Source: Rhizobium aethiopicum (GTDB lineage: Bacteria > Pseudomonadota > Alphaproteobacteria > Rhizobiales > Rhizobiaceae). Taken from it: 62,565 bases of DNA. Location of the stretch: NCBI RefSeq assembly GCF_900094625.1, contig NZ_FMAJ01000020.1:1-62565 (forward strand). The letters run 5' to 3'. The translations under genes were made by a program, and so were the position numbers. Below, piece by piece: positions 25,948 to 35,263 of this stretch; within the stretch, counting starts at the first letter, position 1, and each line of letters begins with the position of its first letter. Below the pieces are notes generated by a model. That model did no database searches. It was not told the DNA's origin and saw nothing but the letters and a program-made list of their open reading frames with translations.

Positions 25948-26520
25948 ATGAAAACACCACAGCGAAAGTTCGTCGTCGAATTCAAGTCAGGCCGTCGGCG
26001 GTCGACCACGCAGTCGAATTCAATCTGGGGGAACACCGATTTCAAGGCATTTGTCCGTCAGGTCGAGACGGAAGCGCCGCACCTGTTCGAATCCAAACTA
26101 GGACCGGACGCTCTCGGCCAGCTTGGCAAAATGCCGCAGGACCAGCAGCCCGGAAATCAGCTCAATGATAGCGATGACGCAAACCGAAATCAGCTTGCAG
26201 CTTCTTTGACCGAACTGGTGCAAATCGTTCCATCGCAGAACGATCACGGTCAATTCGCGTCCATCTCGCAATCGAAAAAACATTCGATCAAACGGCCGGC
26301 TCGAATAGCGACGCGCATTGACGAAAAGCGCTCAAGAAATCAAATCGATGGTGCAGTCGACGGGGGCATGGCATCTTCCGCCGGTTTCTTGGAAGCACCG
26401 ATCGATGAATTGGCTGCGCTTGATGATGAAAACCGACATCTCAGAGCACTGTTGATCAAGCACCTTCACCAGGAGAACCTGCAGCTTCGAAAGATGCTCG
26501 AGCGATTTGGAGTCTCTTGA
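25948..26520 (+). CDS. SyrB-like protein, copy 3 (divergent)
   Basis: A 190-residue protein beginning MKTPQRKFVVEFKSGRRRS, then SIWGNTDFKAFVRQVETEAP and LFESKLGPDALGQL. It ends LDDENRHLRALLIKHLHQEN and LQLRKMLERFGVS, the same coil as copies 1 and 2. AGAGG at 25933-25937 supports ATG 25948, only 31 bases after copy 2, so the two are probably cotranscribed. The N-terminal folded-looking block distinguishes it from copy 1. Confidence 0.75.
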   Translation: MKTPQRKFVVEFKSGRRRSTTQSNSIWGNTDFKAFVRQVETEAPHLFESKLGPDALGQLGKMPQDQQPGNQLNDSDDANRNQLAASLTELVQIVPSQNDHGQFASISQSKKHSIKRPARIATRIDEKRSRNQIDGAVDGGMASSAGFLEAPIDELAALDDENRHLRALLIKHLHQENLQLRKMLERFGVS

Positions 26521-26673
26521 GTTTGTACCTCTGAATGTTTCCGAAGTTCGGTTATCTGAACTCCGCCGATCACGGTGTGAATGACCGTTCGGGCATGCCG
26601 TTTTATGCCCCCGGTGCTGAGAATAGCGGGGTGAATAGTTCAATTCCCTTCAACTGCAATTCAGAGCTTCGTT

Positions 26674-27528
26674 TCACAATCTCGTACCATCCAAGCCGAT
26701 TGTGTACGAAGTCAGTCGGCGCCGCTGCGGTGGCGGACGGCGATAGAAAATCTGATGCCGCCGAATAGCCACGCGTGCCTGGTGCAAGGCTTCCGGATTG
26801 CGCTTCCGCAGGAGGACGTCTTGGTTGAGCCGGAACTGCCGGAAACATGATGACGCGATCTCCTGGAAGGCTTTTGCAGTCCTCATTCGTTTTCCAAGCA
26901 GAACTCTCACGGCCTTAAAGACGCTCTGCTTCTTATCGATCAGGGAAAGGCCCTGTTCGGATTTAGCGCGCACGCCGATCTGAAAAGGAACGAGCTAGTC
27001 GACCTTGCGGGCGAACAGGCCCTTCGGATTGCCGTCCTTCAGTCCGAGCTCCATCTCGGAAACTAGAGACTGCCGGTCTCCTGACAGGGCCACTCCCGTG
27101 TCGAGCACGACCTCGATCTTGGAACCGTTCTCGTCGACGTTCCGAACCCGGCGCTTGACTTCGACGGTGAACACCTGCTCCAGCTCGATGGCCGATCGCG
27201 GTTCGTTTCTGATCGGGCTAGTGAGATCGATGACCGGCTCAAGCCCCTCGACAGGCGTGTCCCATTCGGAATGGGAGAACAGAGATTTCGCGGGTCCGGT
27301 CGCCTTTACGGTCTGCACATGACTGGCGCCCGTTTTGAGGATGCGCAGCGAGTAGCCGCCCTGCATGAGCCTGCGATCTGGCGTATCGAAATATGTTGAT
27401 GTCTGCTCGAGGACCTCCTGCGGTTCTCCAAGCAGATCGGAACTCAGGACGAGGTCCGGAGTTTCGTATGCTAGGTCGAGCTTGATTTCGATTTCGGACA
27501 AGACGTCGCTCCACGCTCGATTGACCAT
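26674..27528 (-). pseudogene. CYTH-CHAD protein, nonsense codon and truncated CHAD
   Basis: The CYTH domain starts at MVNRAWSDVL (27528; an upstream ATG at 27567 is possible) with the EIEIKL signature and basic/acidic barrel residues (YFDTPDRRL, YSLRILKTG, SEMELGLKDGNP). A TAG at 26997-26995 interrupts ARKVD. The same frame then reads on into CHAD (GVRAKSEQGLSLIDKKQ, ALHQARVAIRR) before diverging near 26750. Intact relatives are about 500 residues; here most of CHAD is missing. The CYTH half alone (to 26995) might still be expressed. Confidence 0.75.
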
Positions 27529-27636
27529 CGCCAGCGCCGAAACCCCCGGGATGTTCAAGTTTCGCAAATGTAGGACGAAACAACTGGACCTGCCAGTGTC
27601 ACCAGCCTAGTTTGCGAGCTGTATCGGAGGCCGTTC

Positions 27637-28092
27637 ATGCTCCAGGAGTCAACACGAAACGAAGCTCCAGCCGACGACATCGGCCTCGATGTCGCACAGG
27701 CCGGCGCCATCTGCTATCGACGAAATGCGAAGGGACGTCTCGAAGTGCTTTTGGTCGGCAGTCGACGCAACGGTCGATGGGGCGTCCCGAAAGGCCATAT
27801 CGAAGACCGCGAAACGAGCAGCACGGCTGCTTTGAGGGAGGCGTTCGAGGAGGCCGGCATTATCGGTGACGTTGGCAGCGCGCCGATCGGCAGCTTCGCC
27901 TATCAAAAGGATAGTAGTGCGAACCGTTACAGGGTCACCGTTCATCTTCTGAAAGTTTCCAAAATTGCCGTGACGTTCCCTGAAGTGGGACTTCGCAAAA
28001 TGCAGTGGTTCCTGTTGAAGGATGCAAGTCGTGAAGCCGCCCAACCGGGCTTGCGGATGCTGTTGTCGCGGCTCGAGACCATCGGCGTATGA
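27637..28092 (+). CDS. Nudix hydrolase
   Basis: A 151-residue Nudix protein with a complete Nudix box at about residues 53-75: G-x5-E-x7-REAFEEAGI (GHIEDRE ... REAFEEAG). Family members hydrolyse nucleoside diphosphates linked to X; this Ap4A/diphosphoinositol-type subgroup often pairs with CYTH/CHAD phosphate-metabolism proteins. The divergent CYTH-CHAD remnant agrees with that. Its stop overlaps the next start in ATGA. Confidence 0.9.
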   Translation: MLQESTRNEAPADDIGLDVAQAGAICYRRNAKGRLEVLLVGSRRNGRWGVPKGHIEDRETSSTAALREAFEEAGIIGDVGSAPIGSFAYQKDSSANRYRVTVHLLKVSKIAVTFPEVGLRKMQWFLLKDASREAAQPGLRMLLSRLETIGV

Positions 28093-29117
28093 AATTCGGT
28101 TTCAGCAAGTCGCTAGCTCGGGTCCTCAAATCCCAGAAGAAATTCAGCAGGCTGATCGAGAAGGCTCTCAAGGCGCCTCGAAGCAAGGCGAAACGCACGA
28201 GGCCGACACCGCGTGTCGCGAAACCCGTTCTGGTCGAGACGACCGCGTTTGGAAGCAATCCCGGCCGCCTGATCATGAAAACCTTTGTGCCGGCCGCGCG
28301 GTTGCCGAAGCGCCCGGCACTTGTGGTCGTGCTTCACGGCTGCCGACAGACGCCCGAAAGCCTGGATAGTGCATCCGGTTTCTCCAAACTCGCCAAAGAA
28401 CGCGGCTTCGTTCTCCTTTATCCTGAGCAGAGAAGCCTCAATAATTCGCAGCGATGCTTCAACTGGTTCCGCCCAAGCGCCGTCGCCAGAGACCGTGGAG
28501 AGGTGCTATCCATCAAGCAAATGATCGAACATGCATGCGAAACCCATCGGATCGACCGCTCGAGGATCTTTGTCACAGGGCTGTCTGCGGGTGGGGCGAT
28601 GACGGCGGCGCTCGTTGCCAATTATCCCTCGCTGTTCGCGGGCGCCGCAATCATCGCCGGCATGCCCTACGGGTCGGCCCGAGATGCAATGTCCGCGTTA
28701 CGAGCAATGAAGTCGGGCGCGACGCAACCACCTGATGGCTGGGGGCGAGCCGTTACGGAGATCTCCTCCGAGATCAAGCAGTGGCCGCCGATAAGCATCT
28801 GGCAGGGCATGGACGATCGGACTGTGAACCCGGCCAACGCCCTCGCATGCGTCGCTCAGTGGCTCGAAGTCCAGGGCATCGCCGACAGAAGCGGACGTGC
28901 GGAGGAAAAACCGTGGGGCAGATTGCAGTCGTGGCGGGCCGCAGACGGTCTGAAACTGGCCTTCTACTCGGTCAGGAACATGGGGCACGGGCTTCCAATC
29001 AAAACGCGTGACGCGACCAAGGCGACGCGCTCCGGGGACCCATACGTCATCGCGGCAGAGATCTCGGCGCCAGCTGAATTGCTGCGGCTATGGGGGCTGA
29101 AGAAACCGATGCTATAG
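28089..29117 (+). CDS. PHB-depolymerase-family esterase
   Basis: A 342-residue alpha/beta hydrolase of the polyhydroxyalkanoate depolymerase (esterase PHB) family. The oxyanion region is VVLHGCRQTPESLD, the nucleophile elbow GLSAGGAMTA (Ser), an acidic residue lies near WQGMDDRTVNP, and the histidine is in NMGHGLP. No clear signal peptide is seen, so it is likely intracellular despite the family name. It is translationally coupled to the Nudix gene. Confidence 0.87.
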   Translation: MKFGFSKSLARVLKSQKKFSRLIEKALKAPRSKAKRTRPTPRVAKPVLVETTAFGSNPGRLIMKTFVPAARLPKRPALVVVLHGCRQTPESLDSASGFSKLAKERGFVLLYPEQRSLNNSQRCFNWFRPSAVARDRGEVLSIKQMIEHACETHRIDRSRIFVTGLSAGGAMTAALVANYPSLFAGAAIIAGMPYGSARDAMSALRAMKSGATQPPDGWGRAVTEISSEIKQWPPISIWQGMDDRTVNPANALACVAQWLEVQGIADRSGRAEEKPWGRLQSWRAADGLKLAFYSVRNMGHGLPIKTRDATKATRSGDPYVIAAEISAPAELLRLWGLKKPML

Positions 29118-29577
29118 CTGGAAAAGCTGTAGTTCGGTCCAGCCCCGCTATCGCAAGGTTGGTGACCCGCGGTGTCTGACATGTCCGATGCTATTTCCGA
29201 AGACCATAAGCTCTAATCCCTATTGCCGTACGTCCCGCGTCCGATCAGCACCTGGGGCTGGCGATGTATAGGCTCGAAGCCCTGCTGATGGATTCACAGC
29301 GATATCTTCGAAATCAGGCACGGTCGCACAGAATACGGTACCCGGATGCTATTCATCCATACTGGCAGGCATGTTGCGATGCGTGTGGCCGCTTCTACCG
29401 CACCGACGAGACGGGTTGGCCGGGGAGGGACCGGCCGTCAGAGCGGTACTATTTCGTCGACGCCCATGACGGCTGCCGATCTTAAGCCTCGTGATCCCAT
29501 GTCGCTGACCTTCAGGTGACTCTTTCGTTGGCTATACTGCGCGCTGGCGCGGGTTTGCTATCTGATCGAACTCAAGC
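29118..29577. other. Intergenic, one doubtful small ORF at 29264-29485 (+)
   Basis: A 73-codon frame starting at 29264 reads a peptide with clustered cysteines (QACCDACGRFY) and a natural-looking composition, but it has no recognised family and no strong ribosome binding site. I list it as possible, not supported. Nothing else is seen. Confidence 0.3.
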
Positions 29578-30162
29578 TCAACGGGGCTCCCGCAACATTG
29601 GGACGAGCGTTGGCGAGGAACCGACCTGGATAGCGCCGAGTGGTTCGAAGCCATAGCGTCGGTAAAACGGGATGTTGTTCGGGTTCGAGGATTCCAAATA
29701 GGCTGGCGCGTGATCGCGATCGCACCGTGCGAGTGCGTACACCATCAATGCGTCCCCGTGACCTTGGCCTTGATGCGCCGGGTCGACGCCGATCAGGGGC
29801 AAATACCAATGCGGTTCTATCGGGTGGTACGTTGCCATCTGCTCGAATATGGCGGTGGTTTCGGGGGCAAGAGCGCGTGCAACCGTGCTCTCGAGCACCG
29901 CACCAAGCCCTTCCTCGTCGGAATGCACTCCAGGCGATAGCCACAGCGCCGTCCCGGCATAGCCGTCGGTGCAAAAGGCGCTTCCGTTAAAGAATGCGTT
30001 GCTCCCGAACGCCCGGATCATCCGCGGCATGGCAGCAAGATACTGGTGTGCATGCGGCCAGGTCCATCGCGCCATCGGATCCGCTGCAAACGCCAGCACG
30101 ACCGTTTCGGCCGCCAGATTTTCCTCGGTGGCGACCATAACTCTCACTGTAGGCGATTTCAT
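29578..30162 (-). CDS. GNAT-family N-acetyltransferase
   Basis: A 194-residue GNAT protein. The acetyl-CoA site is GVDPAHQGQGHGDALMVYAL (V-x3-Q-x-x-G pattern) near residues 125-145, followed by YLESSNPNNIPFYRRYGF, the conserved C-terminal element. The substrate is unknown. It is a single gene convergent with the esterase. Confidence 0.9.
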   Translation of the reverse strand: MKSPTVRVMVATEENLAAETVVLAFAADPMARWTWPHAHQYLAAMPRMIRAFGSNAFFNGSAFCTDGYAGTALWLSPGVHSDEEGLGAVLESTVARALAPETTAIFEQMATYHPIEPHWYLPLIGVDPAHQGQGHGDALMVYALARCDRDHAPAYLESSNPNNIPFYRRYGFEPLGAIQVGSSPTLVPMLREPR

Positions 30163-30926
30163 ACTGCCCTCCTGACGTAGGTGGTTTGACGAGGCGCCTG
30201 CGCCCTCTCTCAGACACTCATCGTACCCCGGATGGCGTGGGAGCGATACCGGTTGCAGCCGGCTCAGCGGTTCATGATTCGCGTCGGTTCAGGGTTTCGG
30301 CCGGAAGGTCCTGCTCGGCGATGGCAATCAGGTCCAGATGGGGCTTGGGATCTGGCGCCCCGCTCGAGCGCTTCAGCAAGCCTGCGTCGAGGATGCTGGT
30401 TGCGGCCTCGAGACCCAGGAGATGGTGTGAAAGATAGATCATGGCCGTCTTCCGGGCGCGGCTGAGAATATGGCCCTTCTGGGCCAGCATGTCCCAGCTC
30501 TCGGCGTCGCGGCAGCGCACCACGATGAAGACACCGCAGACGAAACTCACCTCTCCGGCCAAGCGCAGGCAATGGAAAACCTCAAGCCGCGATCTCCGGC
30601 AAGGATGCCGCCCTCATCGCGCCTGGAGAAGATTGTCGGCACCTCGGCGATGCGCGTGATCGGCCAATGGAAATCCGGCCAGTCGGGCACGAGGTCGAGC
30701 GAATGGCTGACCACGCCCGCCGGCGCGTGACGCTGTGGGCAACTGGGTGATCGGATCGAGCCAGAGCATCTCTTCGCATCTTTGACCTACTGAAGTTGCA
30801 GTCGCTTATGCATGGCGACGGGAGCACCGTCCGGGTGCCGAAGGAGAGGGAGAGGCGGGAAGGGGATTGCGCGACGGGTTTGGAGGCTGGAGAGAGCTCC
30901 GGTCGGCCCGTTTACGGAGAAAAATT
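30163..30926. other. Gene-poor region with a probable broken minus-strand gene at about 30272-30733
   Basis: On the minus strand, one frame reads SHSLDLVPDWPDFHWPITRI and FSRRDEGGILAGDRG. A different frame continues with RLEVFHCLRLAGEVSFVCGV and AMIYLSHHLLGLEAATSILD to the stop at 30272. Together these look like one protein of about 150 residues split by a frameshift near 30590. I do not recognise the family. The remaining bases are promoter space for the ParB-like gene. Confidence 0.4.
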
Positions 30927-33080
30927 ATGGCACATGCCATTGAGAAGATTAGGCTCAATGTCGGACGTGACATCCCTTTCGATAAGCTCGTTTTGGGCCC
31001 GCAGAATGTACGCAGGGTCAAGCGCGGCGTCTCGATCGAAGAGCTTGCGGAGGATATTGCGCGCCGCGGACTGCTGACCAGCCTAAATGTTAGGGCTCAA
31101 GTCGATGATGACGGCAACGAGACTGGCTTTTATCGCATCCCGGCCGGCGGCCGGCGTTACCGTGCGCTTGAACTGCTCGTCTTACGCAAACGGCTCGCAA
31201 AGACCGTGGGCATTCCCTGCATCGTCAGCAGCGGCAAAACTCCCGAAGCTGAGGATTCTCTTGCCGAAAATATCCAGCGCGTCGATCTTCATCCCCTTGA
31301 CCAATACCGCGCGTTCCAGACCTTGCGCGAACAAGGGATGGGCGAAGAAGAAATCGCAGCTCGCTTCTTTGTCTCGGCAGCGACCATCCGGCAACGCCTG
31401 CGTTTGGCTTCGGTCTCGCCGCGGCTGCTCGAGCTCTACGCCAAAGATGACATGAAACTCGAACAGGTCATGGCCTTTTCCATCAGCAACGACCATGTCC
31501 AGCAGGAGCAGGTCTGGGAGACGATCGCGCGACAGCGGGTACGCGAACCCTATTACATCCGCAGGCTTCTGACCGAAACGACGATCCGCGCGAGCGATCG
31601 CCGGGCCGTCTATGTTGGCATCGATGCCTATGAAGCCGCCGGCGGCGTCGTCATGCGCGACCTGTTCGAGCAGGACAACGGCGGATGGCTGCAGGATCCG
31701 GCGCTCGTCGAGCAATTGGCGCTTCAGAAATTGACGGCAGACGCCGAGGCGCTCAAGGCGGCAGAAGGCTGGAAGTGGGTCGAAGCCGCTTTCGACTTTG
31801 CTTACGGTCGTACATCGGGGCTGCGTCGCTTCTATGGTCATCAGGTCGACATGACCGAGGAGGAGATTGCTCGACACGGCGAGCTGAAGTCCGAATATGA
31901 CGAACTGGATGCAGCTTATGCCGCCGCCGAGGAGCATTCCGAGGAAACCGAACATCGGTTGGAGGAACTCGGCAGCGAGCTCGATCGGTTTACTGACCGG
32001 CCATATATCTTCGATCCACAGGATGTCGCCCGTGGCGGCGTGTTCATCTCGCTCGGCGCCGGCGGCGAACTGAGGATCGAGCGTGGCTTTGTCCGACCGG
32101 AGGACGAACCGCAGCACGGGACGATGGAGACCGACGCCGTAATCTCCAGGAGCGAGATCGGCCACGAGGTAACCGGATCTTCGTCGACCGGCGGAGTATC
32201 GATGGCTGGCCGTGTTGTGAATGATCAGGCAGAGGAGGAGGACGACGTCATCCGCCCCTTGTCCGACCGCTTGGTTGTCGATCTGACGGCGACCCGCACC
32301 GTGGCCCTGCGCGATGCGCTCGCCAACAATCCGATCATCGCCTTCATTACCGTGCTGCACGCCTTCGTCCTCAAAACCTTCTACCACTATGGGTCGGACA
32401 CGTGCCTGGAAGTTACGCTGCAAAGTGCGGGCTTCGGCCAGATCGAAGGGTTAGCCGACACAGTCTGGGCCAAGGAGATCGATCAGCGGCAGGAGGCATG
32501 GGGCCAGGACCTTCCGAAGGCGCCCGACGATCTCTGGGACTTCCTGATCGGGCTCGATGAGGTCCGCCGGCTGGCATTGTTTGCCCACTGCGCATCCCTT
32601 TCGCTCAACGCCGTGATCGAACCATGGAACAAGCGCACTCGCGCAATCGCTCATGCGGATCAGCTCGCTCGGTCGATCGGCTTCGACATGGTCGATGCTG
32701 GCTGGACGCCGACGGTCGATGCCTATCTCGGCAGAATCACCAAAGCGCATATCCTGCAGGCCGTGCGGGAGGCGAGGGGCGAGCAGTCGGCTCATCTGAT
32801 CGATCATCTGAAGAAGGCCGATATGGCGCGTGAGGCAGAGCGCCTGCTCGACGGCAGCGGATGGCTTCCCGAGCCGCTGAGGATGGCGATTGAAGTGACA
32901 TCGGCAGATTGCTCCGGAGCCGGTGACGTCGCCGACAACACCGGCGACGATGCTCTGGCGGAAGCCGAGGCTTCTGATTATCCAGCTGTCCTCAGTGGTG
33001 ACATGAATACCGGCGAGGCGGCACCGGAGCCGAACGCCGCCTTCCAGGAAGACCAGACGCATCTCGACGCTGCCGAGTAG
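30927..33080 (+). CDS. Large ParB/RepB/Spo0J-like DNA-binding protein
   Basis: A 717-residue protein with an N-terminal ParB/Srx domain (IPAGGRRYRALELL and EDSLAENIQRVDLHPLDQYR, residues about 60-125). A KorB/ParB helix-turn-helix follows (MGEEEIAARFFVSAATIRQR). The long acidic C-terminal region has a coiled coil near residues 310-370 (AAYAAAEEHSEETEHRLEEL). Much longer than segregation ParB (about 330 residues), this is the plasmid-accessory type found next to DUF932 in rhizobial plasmids. GGAGA at 30916-30920 supports ATG 30927. No ParA partner is present. Confidence 0.9.
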   Translation: MAHAIEKIRLNVGRDIPFDKLVLGPQNVRRVKRGVSIEELAEDIARRGLLTSLNVRAQVDDDGNETGFYRIPAGGRRYRALELLVLRKRLAKTVGIPCIVSSGKTPEAEDSLAENIQRVDLHPLDQYRAFQTLREQGMGEEEIAARFFVSAATIRQRLRLASVSPRLLELYAKDDMKLEQVMAFSISNDHVQQEQVWETIARQRVREPYYIRRLLTETTIRASDRRAVYVGIDAYEAAGGVVMRDLFEQDNGGWLQDPALVEQLALQKLTADAEALKAAEGWKWVEAAFDFAYGRTSGLRRFYGHQVDMTEEEIARHGELKSEYDELDAAYAAAEEHSEETEHRLEELGSELDRFTDRPYIFDPQDVARGGVFISLGAGGELRIERGFVRPEDEPQHGTMETDAVISRSEIGHEVTGSSSTGGVSMAGRVVNDQAEEEDDVIRPLSDRLVVDLTATRTVALRDALANNPIIAFITVLHAFVLKTFYHYGSDTCLEVTLQSAGFGQIEGLADTVWAKEIDQRQEAWGQDLPKAPDDLWDFLIGLDEVRRLALFAHCASLSLNAVIEPWNKRTRAIAHADQLARSIGFDMVDAGWTPTVDAYLGRITKAHILQAVREARGEQSAHLIDHLKKADMAREAERLLDGSGWLPEPLRMAIEVTSADCSGAGDVADNTGDDALAEAEASDYPAVLSGDMNTGEAAPEPNAAFQEDQTHLDAAE

Positions 33081-33100
33081 GTTCTAATCCGACCAGTCAC

Positions 33101-33172
33101 GGTCCGGCCGATGCGCCGGACCTTCAATTTCCGATCCACTCGCACGGTCCGGCTCCGACAGGAGGCCGGACC
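33101..33172 (+). repeat. Twin hairpins with identical arms
   Basis: GGTCCGGC (33101-33108)/GCCGGACC (33115-33122) with a 6-base loop, and GGTCCGGC (33146-33153)/GCCGGACC (33165-33172) with an 11-base loop. Both stems are 8/8 and the arms of both hairpins are identical. They lie between the ParB-like and DUF932 genes, ending 27 bases before the ATG. Possible roles are attenuation, mRNA processing or a protein-binding site. Confidence 0.7.
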
Positions 33173-33198
33173 GCTTTCGTTTCAAGGAGCTCAATGTC

Positions 33199-34389
33199 AT
33201 GGACACCACCCCTTCCACCTCGAGACCAGTATCCTCCCGCTTCAAGGTCGACATCTCGCTCGGTCAGCGCAACGGCCGCGTCTCGTCCGAATGGTTCTCT
33301 CGGCCTGATGACGAGCGCTATCTTTCCCTCGGAGAACTCTACGGTGCAGTCAAATCACGTGCTGAGCGCGCTCGCGCCCGCACTGTGGAAAGTTCGTCGA
33401 TCCGCCTCGAGGCCAATCGCGACAGCGCCGAGAGGCTCGAACTGATCGTCCCCGGCAACCGGCGGCCGATTGCGCCGACGCATTGGAGTTATGGCCAGCT
33501 TTGTAGCCTGGTCGGAGCGCCCGCTAACTATATGCGCCAGCTTCCGGCGCCGCTTGCTGCGATCAATCTGCAGCATGGCTTGCTCAACCATCGGGCCGAG
33601 CTCGTCAAAACACTGGAGATGGAAGACGGCCGCGTCGAGCTGCGGGCCGTGACTGGCCCCGAATATGGCAGGATCTGGGATCATGAGCTCGTCTCTGCCG
33701 TGATGAAAATCGCCGGCAACGGAACCGGTGACACGATCTGGAAAGTGCCGGGTCTCCTCGACTGGGCAAGCATGACGCATAATCCCTTCGTCGATATCTC
33801 CAAAGATACGACCACGCTCTACGCATCCGATCGCGATGTCTTCCTGTTCCTAGTCGACGACACCCATCCGATCGAGGCAGGGCGCCTGCCGAACGGCGAA
33901 CCAGACCTGTTCTTCCGCGGCTTCTATGCCTGGAACTCGGAGGTTGGATCGAAGACGCTTGGCATCGCCTCCTTCTATCTGCGCGCCGTGTGCGCCAACC
34001 GGAACATCTGGGGCTCGGAAAATTTCCAGGAGATCAGCATCCGGCATAGCAAATTCGCCGCCGATCGCTTCGCCCATGAAGTAGCGCCGGCGCTGACGAG
34101 CTTTGCCAATTCCTCGCCGGCAGGTTTCGTCGCCGGCATTCGGGCCGCGCGCGAGCGGATCGTCGCCCGCGACGATGAGGATCGCGAAACATTCCTGCGC
34201 CGGCGTGGCTTCTCGAGAAGCGAAACCCGCAAGGTCATCGAGACGGTTCTTTCCGAGGAAGGCCGCCCGCCGGAATCGATCTTCAATTTCGTACAGGGGA
34301 TCACCGCATTGGCACGTGACAAGACCCACCAGGACACCCGTCTCGAACTGGAAGGCAAGGCCAGAAAGCTTCTCGAAAGCGCGGCCTAA
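33199..34389 (+). CDS. DUF932 (phage/plasmid-like) protein
   Basis: A 396-residue DUF932 protein, a family common on plasmids and phages and of unknown activity. Recognisable blocks are ALAAINLQHGLLNHRAE, LRAVTGPEYGRIWDHELV, LFFRGFYAWNSEVGSKTLGI and RAVCANRNIWG. It is downstream of the ParB-like gene, probably the same transcript, with twin hairpins in between. A strong hairpin follows its stop. Confidence 0.87.
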   Translation: MDTTPSTSRPVSSRFKVDISLGQRNGRVSSEWFSRPDDERYLSLGELYGAVKSRAERARARTVESSSIRLEANRDSAERLELIVPGNRRPIAPTHWSYGQLCSLVGAPANYMRQLPAPLAAINLQHGLLNHRAELVKTLEMEDGRVELRAVTGPEYGRIWDHELVSAVMKIAGNGTGDTIWKVPGLLDWASMTHNPFVDISKDTTTLYASDRDVFLFLVDDTHPIEAGRLPNGEPDLFFRGFYAWNSEVGSKTLGIASFYLRAVCANRNIWGSENFQEISIRHSKFAADRFAHEVAPALTSFANSSPAGFVAGIRAARERIVARDDEDRETFLRRRGFSRSETRKVIETVLSEEGRPPESIFNFVQGITALARDKTHQDTRLELEGKARKLLESAA

Positions 34390-34405
34390 TCGGGCCGTTA
34401 CCACG

Positions 34406-34443
34406 CAATGCCGTCGATTGGTCCAAACCAAGCGACGGCATTG
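34406..34443 (+). terminator. Long hairpin after DUF932 gene, probable terminator
   Basis: CAATGCCGTCG (34406-34416) pairs 11/11 with CGACGGCATTG (34433-34443). An inner TTGG/CCAA stem extends it. It is followed by TCATTTCC, only partly T-rich, so termination may be Rho-assisted. Confidence 0.6.
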
Positions 34444-34790
34444 TCATTTCCAAAACATTCCACCATCCCTCAACAGCCTCCGAATGTCGGCCACCACGTG
34501 CGAGAAGCATGTTTCGGAGGAAGGAACGCACGGGCGGGGGCAGTCGGTCCCGCCTCCCTGCCGGCCGCTATGCTGAGGCTCCTGCGGCTGCCCTTGTCCC
34601 GCCCTTAGCGTGGCGAGATTCCCGAAATCCCGCCGTCGGCGGCGCTATGCTGATTTCTCCGATACTCTTCATTATTGATTGGAACCCGCCTATCCGGCGG
34701 GTTGCCCGACGCCCCTGATTTCTTGTTGGCAGCTCTACGGTCAGAACGGCACGTGATTCGCCGTTTCTCCCATCTACAGGCGGGAACCAG
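34444..34790. other. Intergenic with hairpin at 34683-34703, no gene
   Basis: About 345 bases between convergent genes. AACCCGCC (34683-34690)/GGCGGGTT (34696-34703) forms an 8-bp stem that could end transcription of the minus-strand regulator, although no T-tract follows. No gene is supported. Confidence 0.5.
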
Positions 34791-35162
34791 TCAGTTTAAT
34801 CCGCCATCCTGACTGACGCGGAAGGAGCTCAGCTTGTTCAAGAGACCCTTCGAGATCTCGAATTGGCGCGCCGTTCCCCGCCCCATTGAGTTCTTCACCA
34901 TCGTCTCCGTCAGCATCCCTCGCTTTACTAGAAGGTCGACAGTCTCCTTCACGCCAGTTCGCGTCAGCTCAGTAATATCGATGATATTAGAGAGGGTTAG
35001 CTTTTGGTGAGCCTGGCTCATCGTGTAGAGGATCGTCATCATGCCGACCTGCTTCAGCCGCGCCTGCGGTGTCTCGTCCTCCAGCGGATGATCGAGGATC
35101 TCGTGGAGAATGAGTCCCGAGAAGGCAAGGTTGTGCCATTGCTTTTTAAGTGCGCTTGTCAT
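34791..35162 (-). CDS. Winged-helix regulator, candidate RctA-type conjugation repressor
   Basis: A 123-residue single-domain winged helix-turn-helix protein. The recognition region is LTLSNIIDITELTRTGVKET followed by VDLLVKRGMLTETMV, and the wing is near GRGTARQFEISK. In rhizobial plasmids a small winged-helix repressor, RctA, sits divergent from virB genes and blocks transfer. Position, size and fold fit that role, but I assign it by context rather than by recalled sequence. Its start codon touches the shared promoter element at 35165-35196, so it may repress itself and virB together. Confidence 0.7.
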   Translation of the reverse strand: MTSALKKQWHNLAFSGLILHEILDHPLEDETPQARLKQVGMMTILYTMSQAHQKLTLSNIIDITELTRTGVKETVDLLVKRGMLTETMVKNSMGRGTARQFEISKGLLNKLSSFRVSQDGGLN

Positions 35163-35164
35163 GT

Positions 35165-35196
35165 CATTTAACTATGTTATATAAGGCAGTATGAAT
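35165..35196 (+). promoter_or_regulatory. virB operon promoter with operator-like element
   Basis: The -35 TTAACT (35168-35173), a 16-base spacer and -10-like TATGAA (35190-35195) precede the first virB-region gene. The whole 32 bases match the traCDG promoter (58208-58239, minus) at 22 positions, including spacer positions, which suggests a shared regulator site and not promoter consensus alone. Confidence 0.6.
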
Positions 35197-35263
35197 GCGG
35201 GCGGGCAGCTGTTTAAGCGTTCCCGAATGCGAAGGAATATCGTCGTGTCGAAGGGGCCTGTCC

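Noticed and set aside
31182..32423. 413-codon frame antisense to the ParB-like gene
   Set aside because: Shadow of codon bias on the opposite strand; the sense frame has clear ParB motifs.
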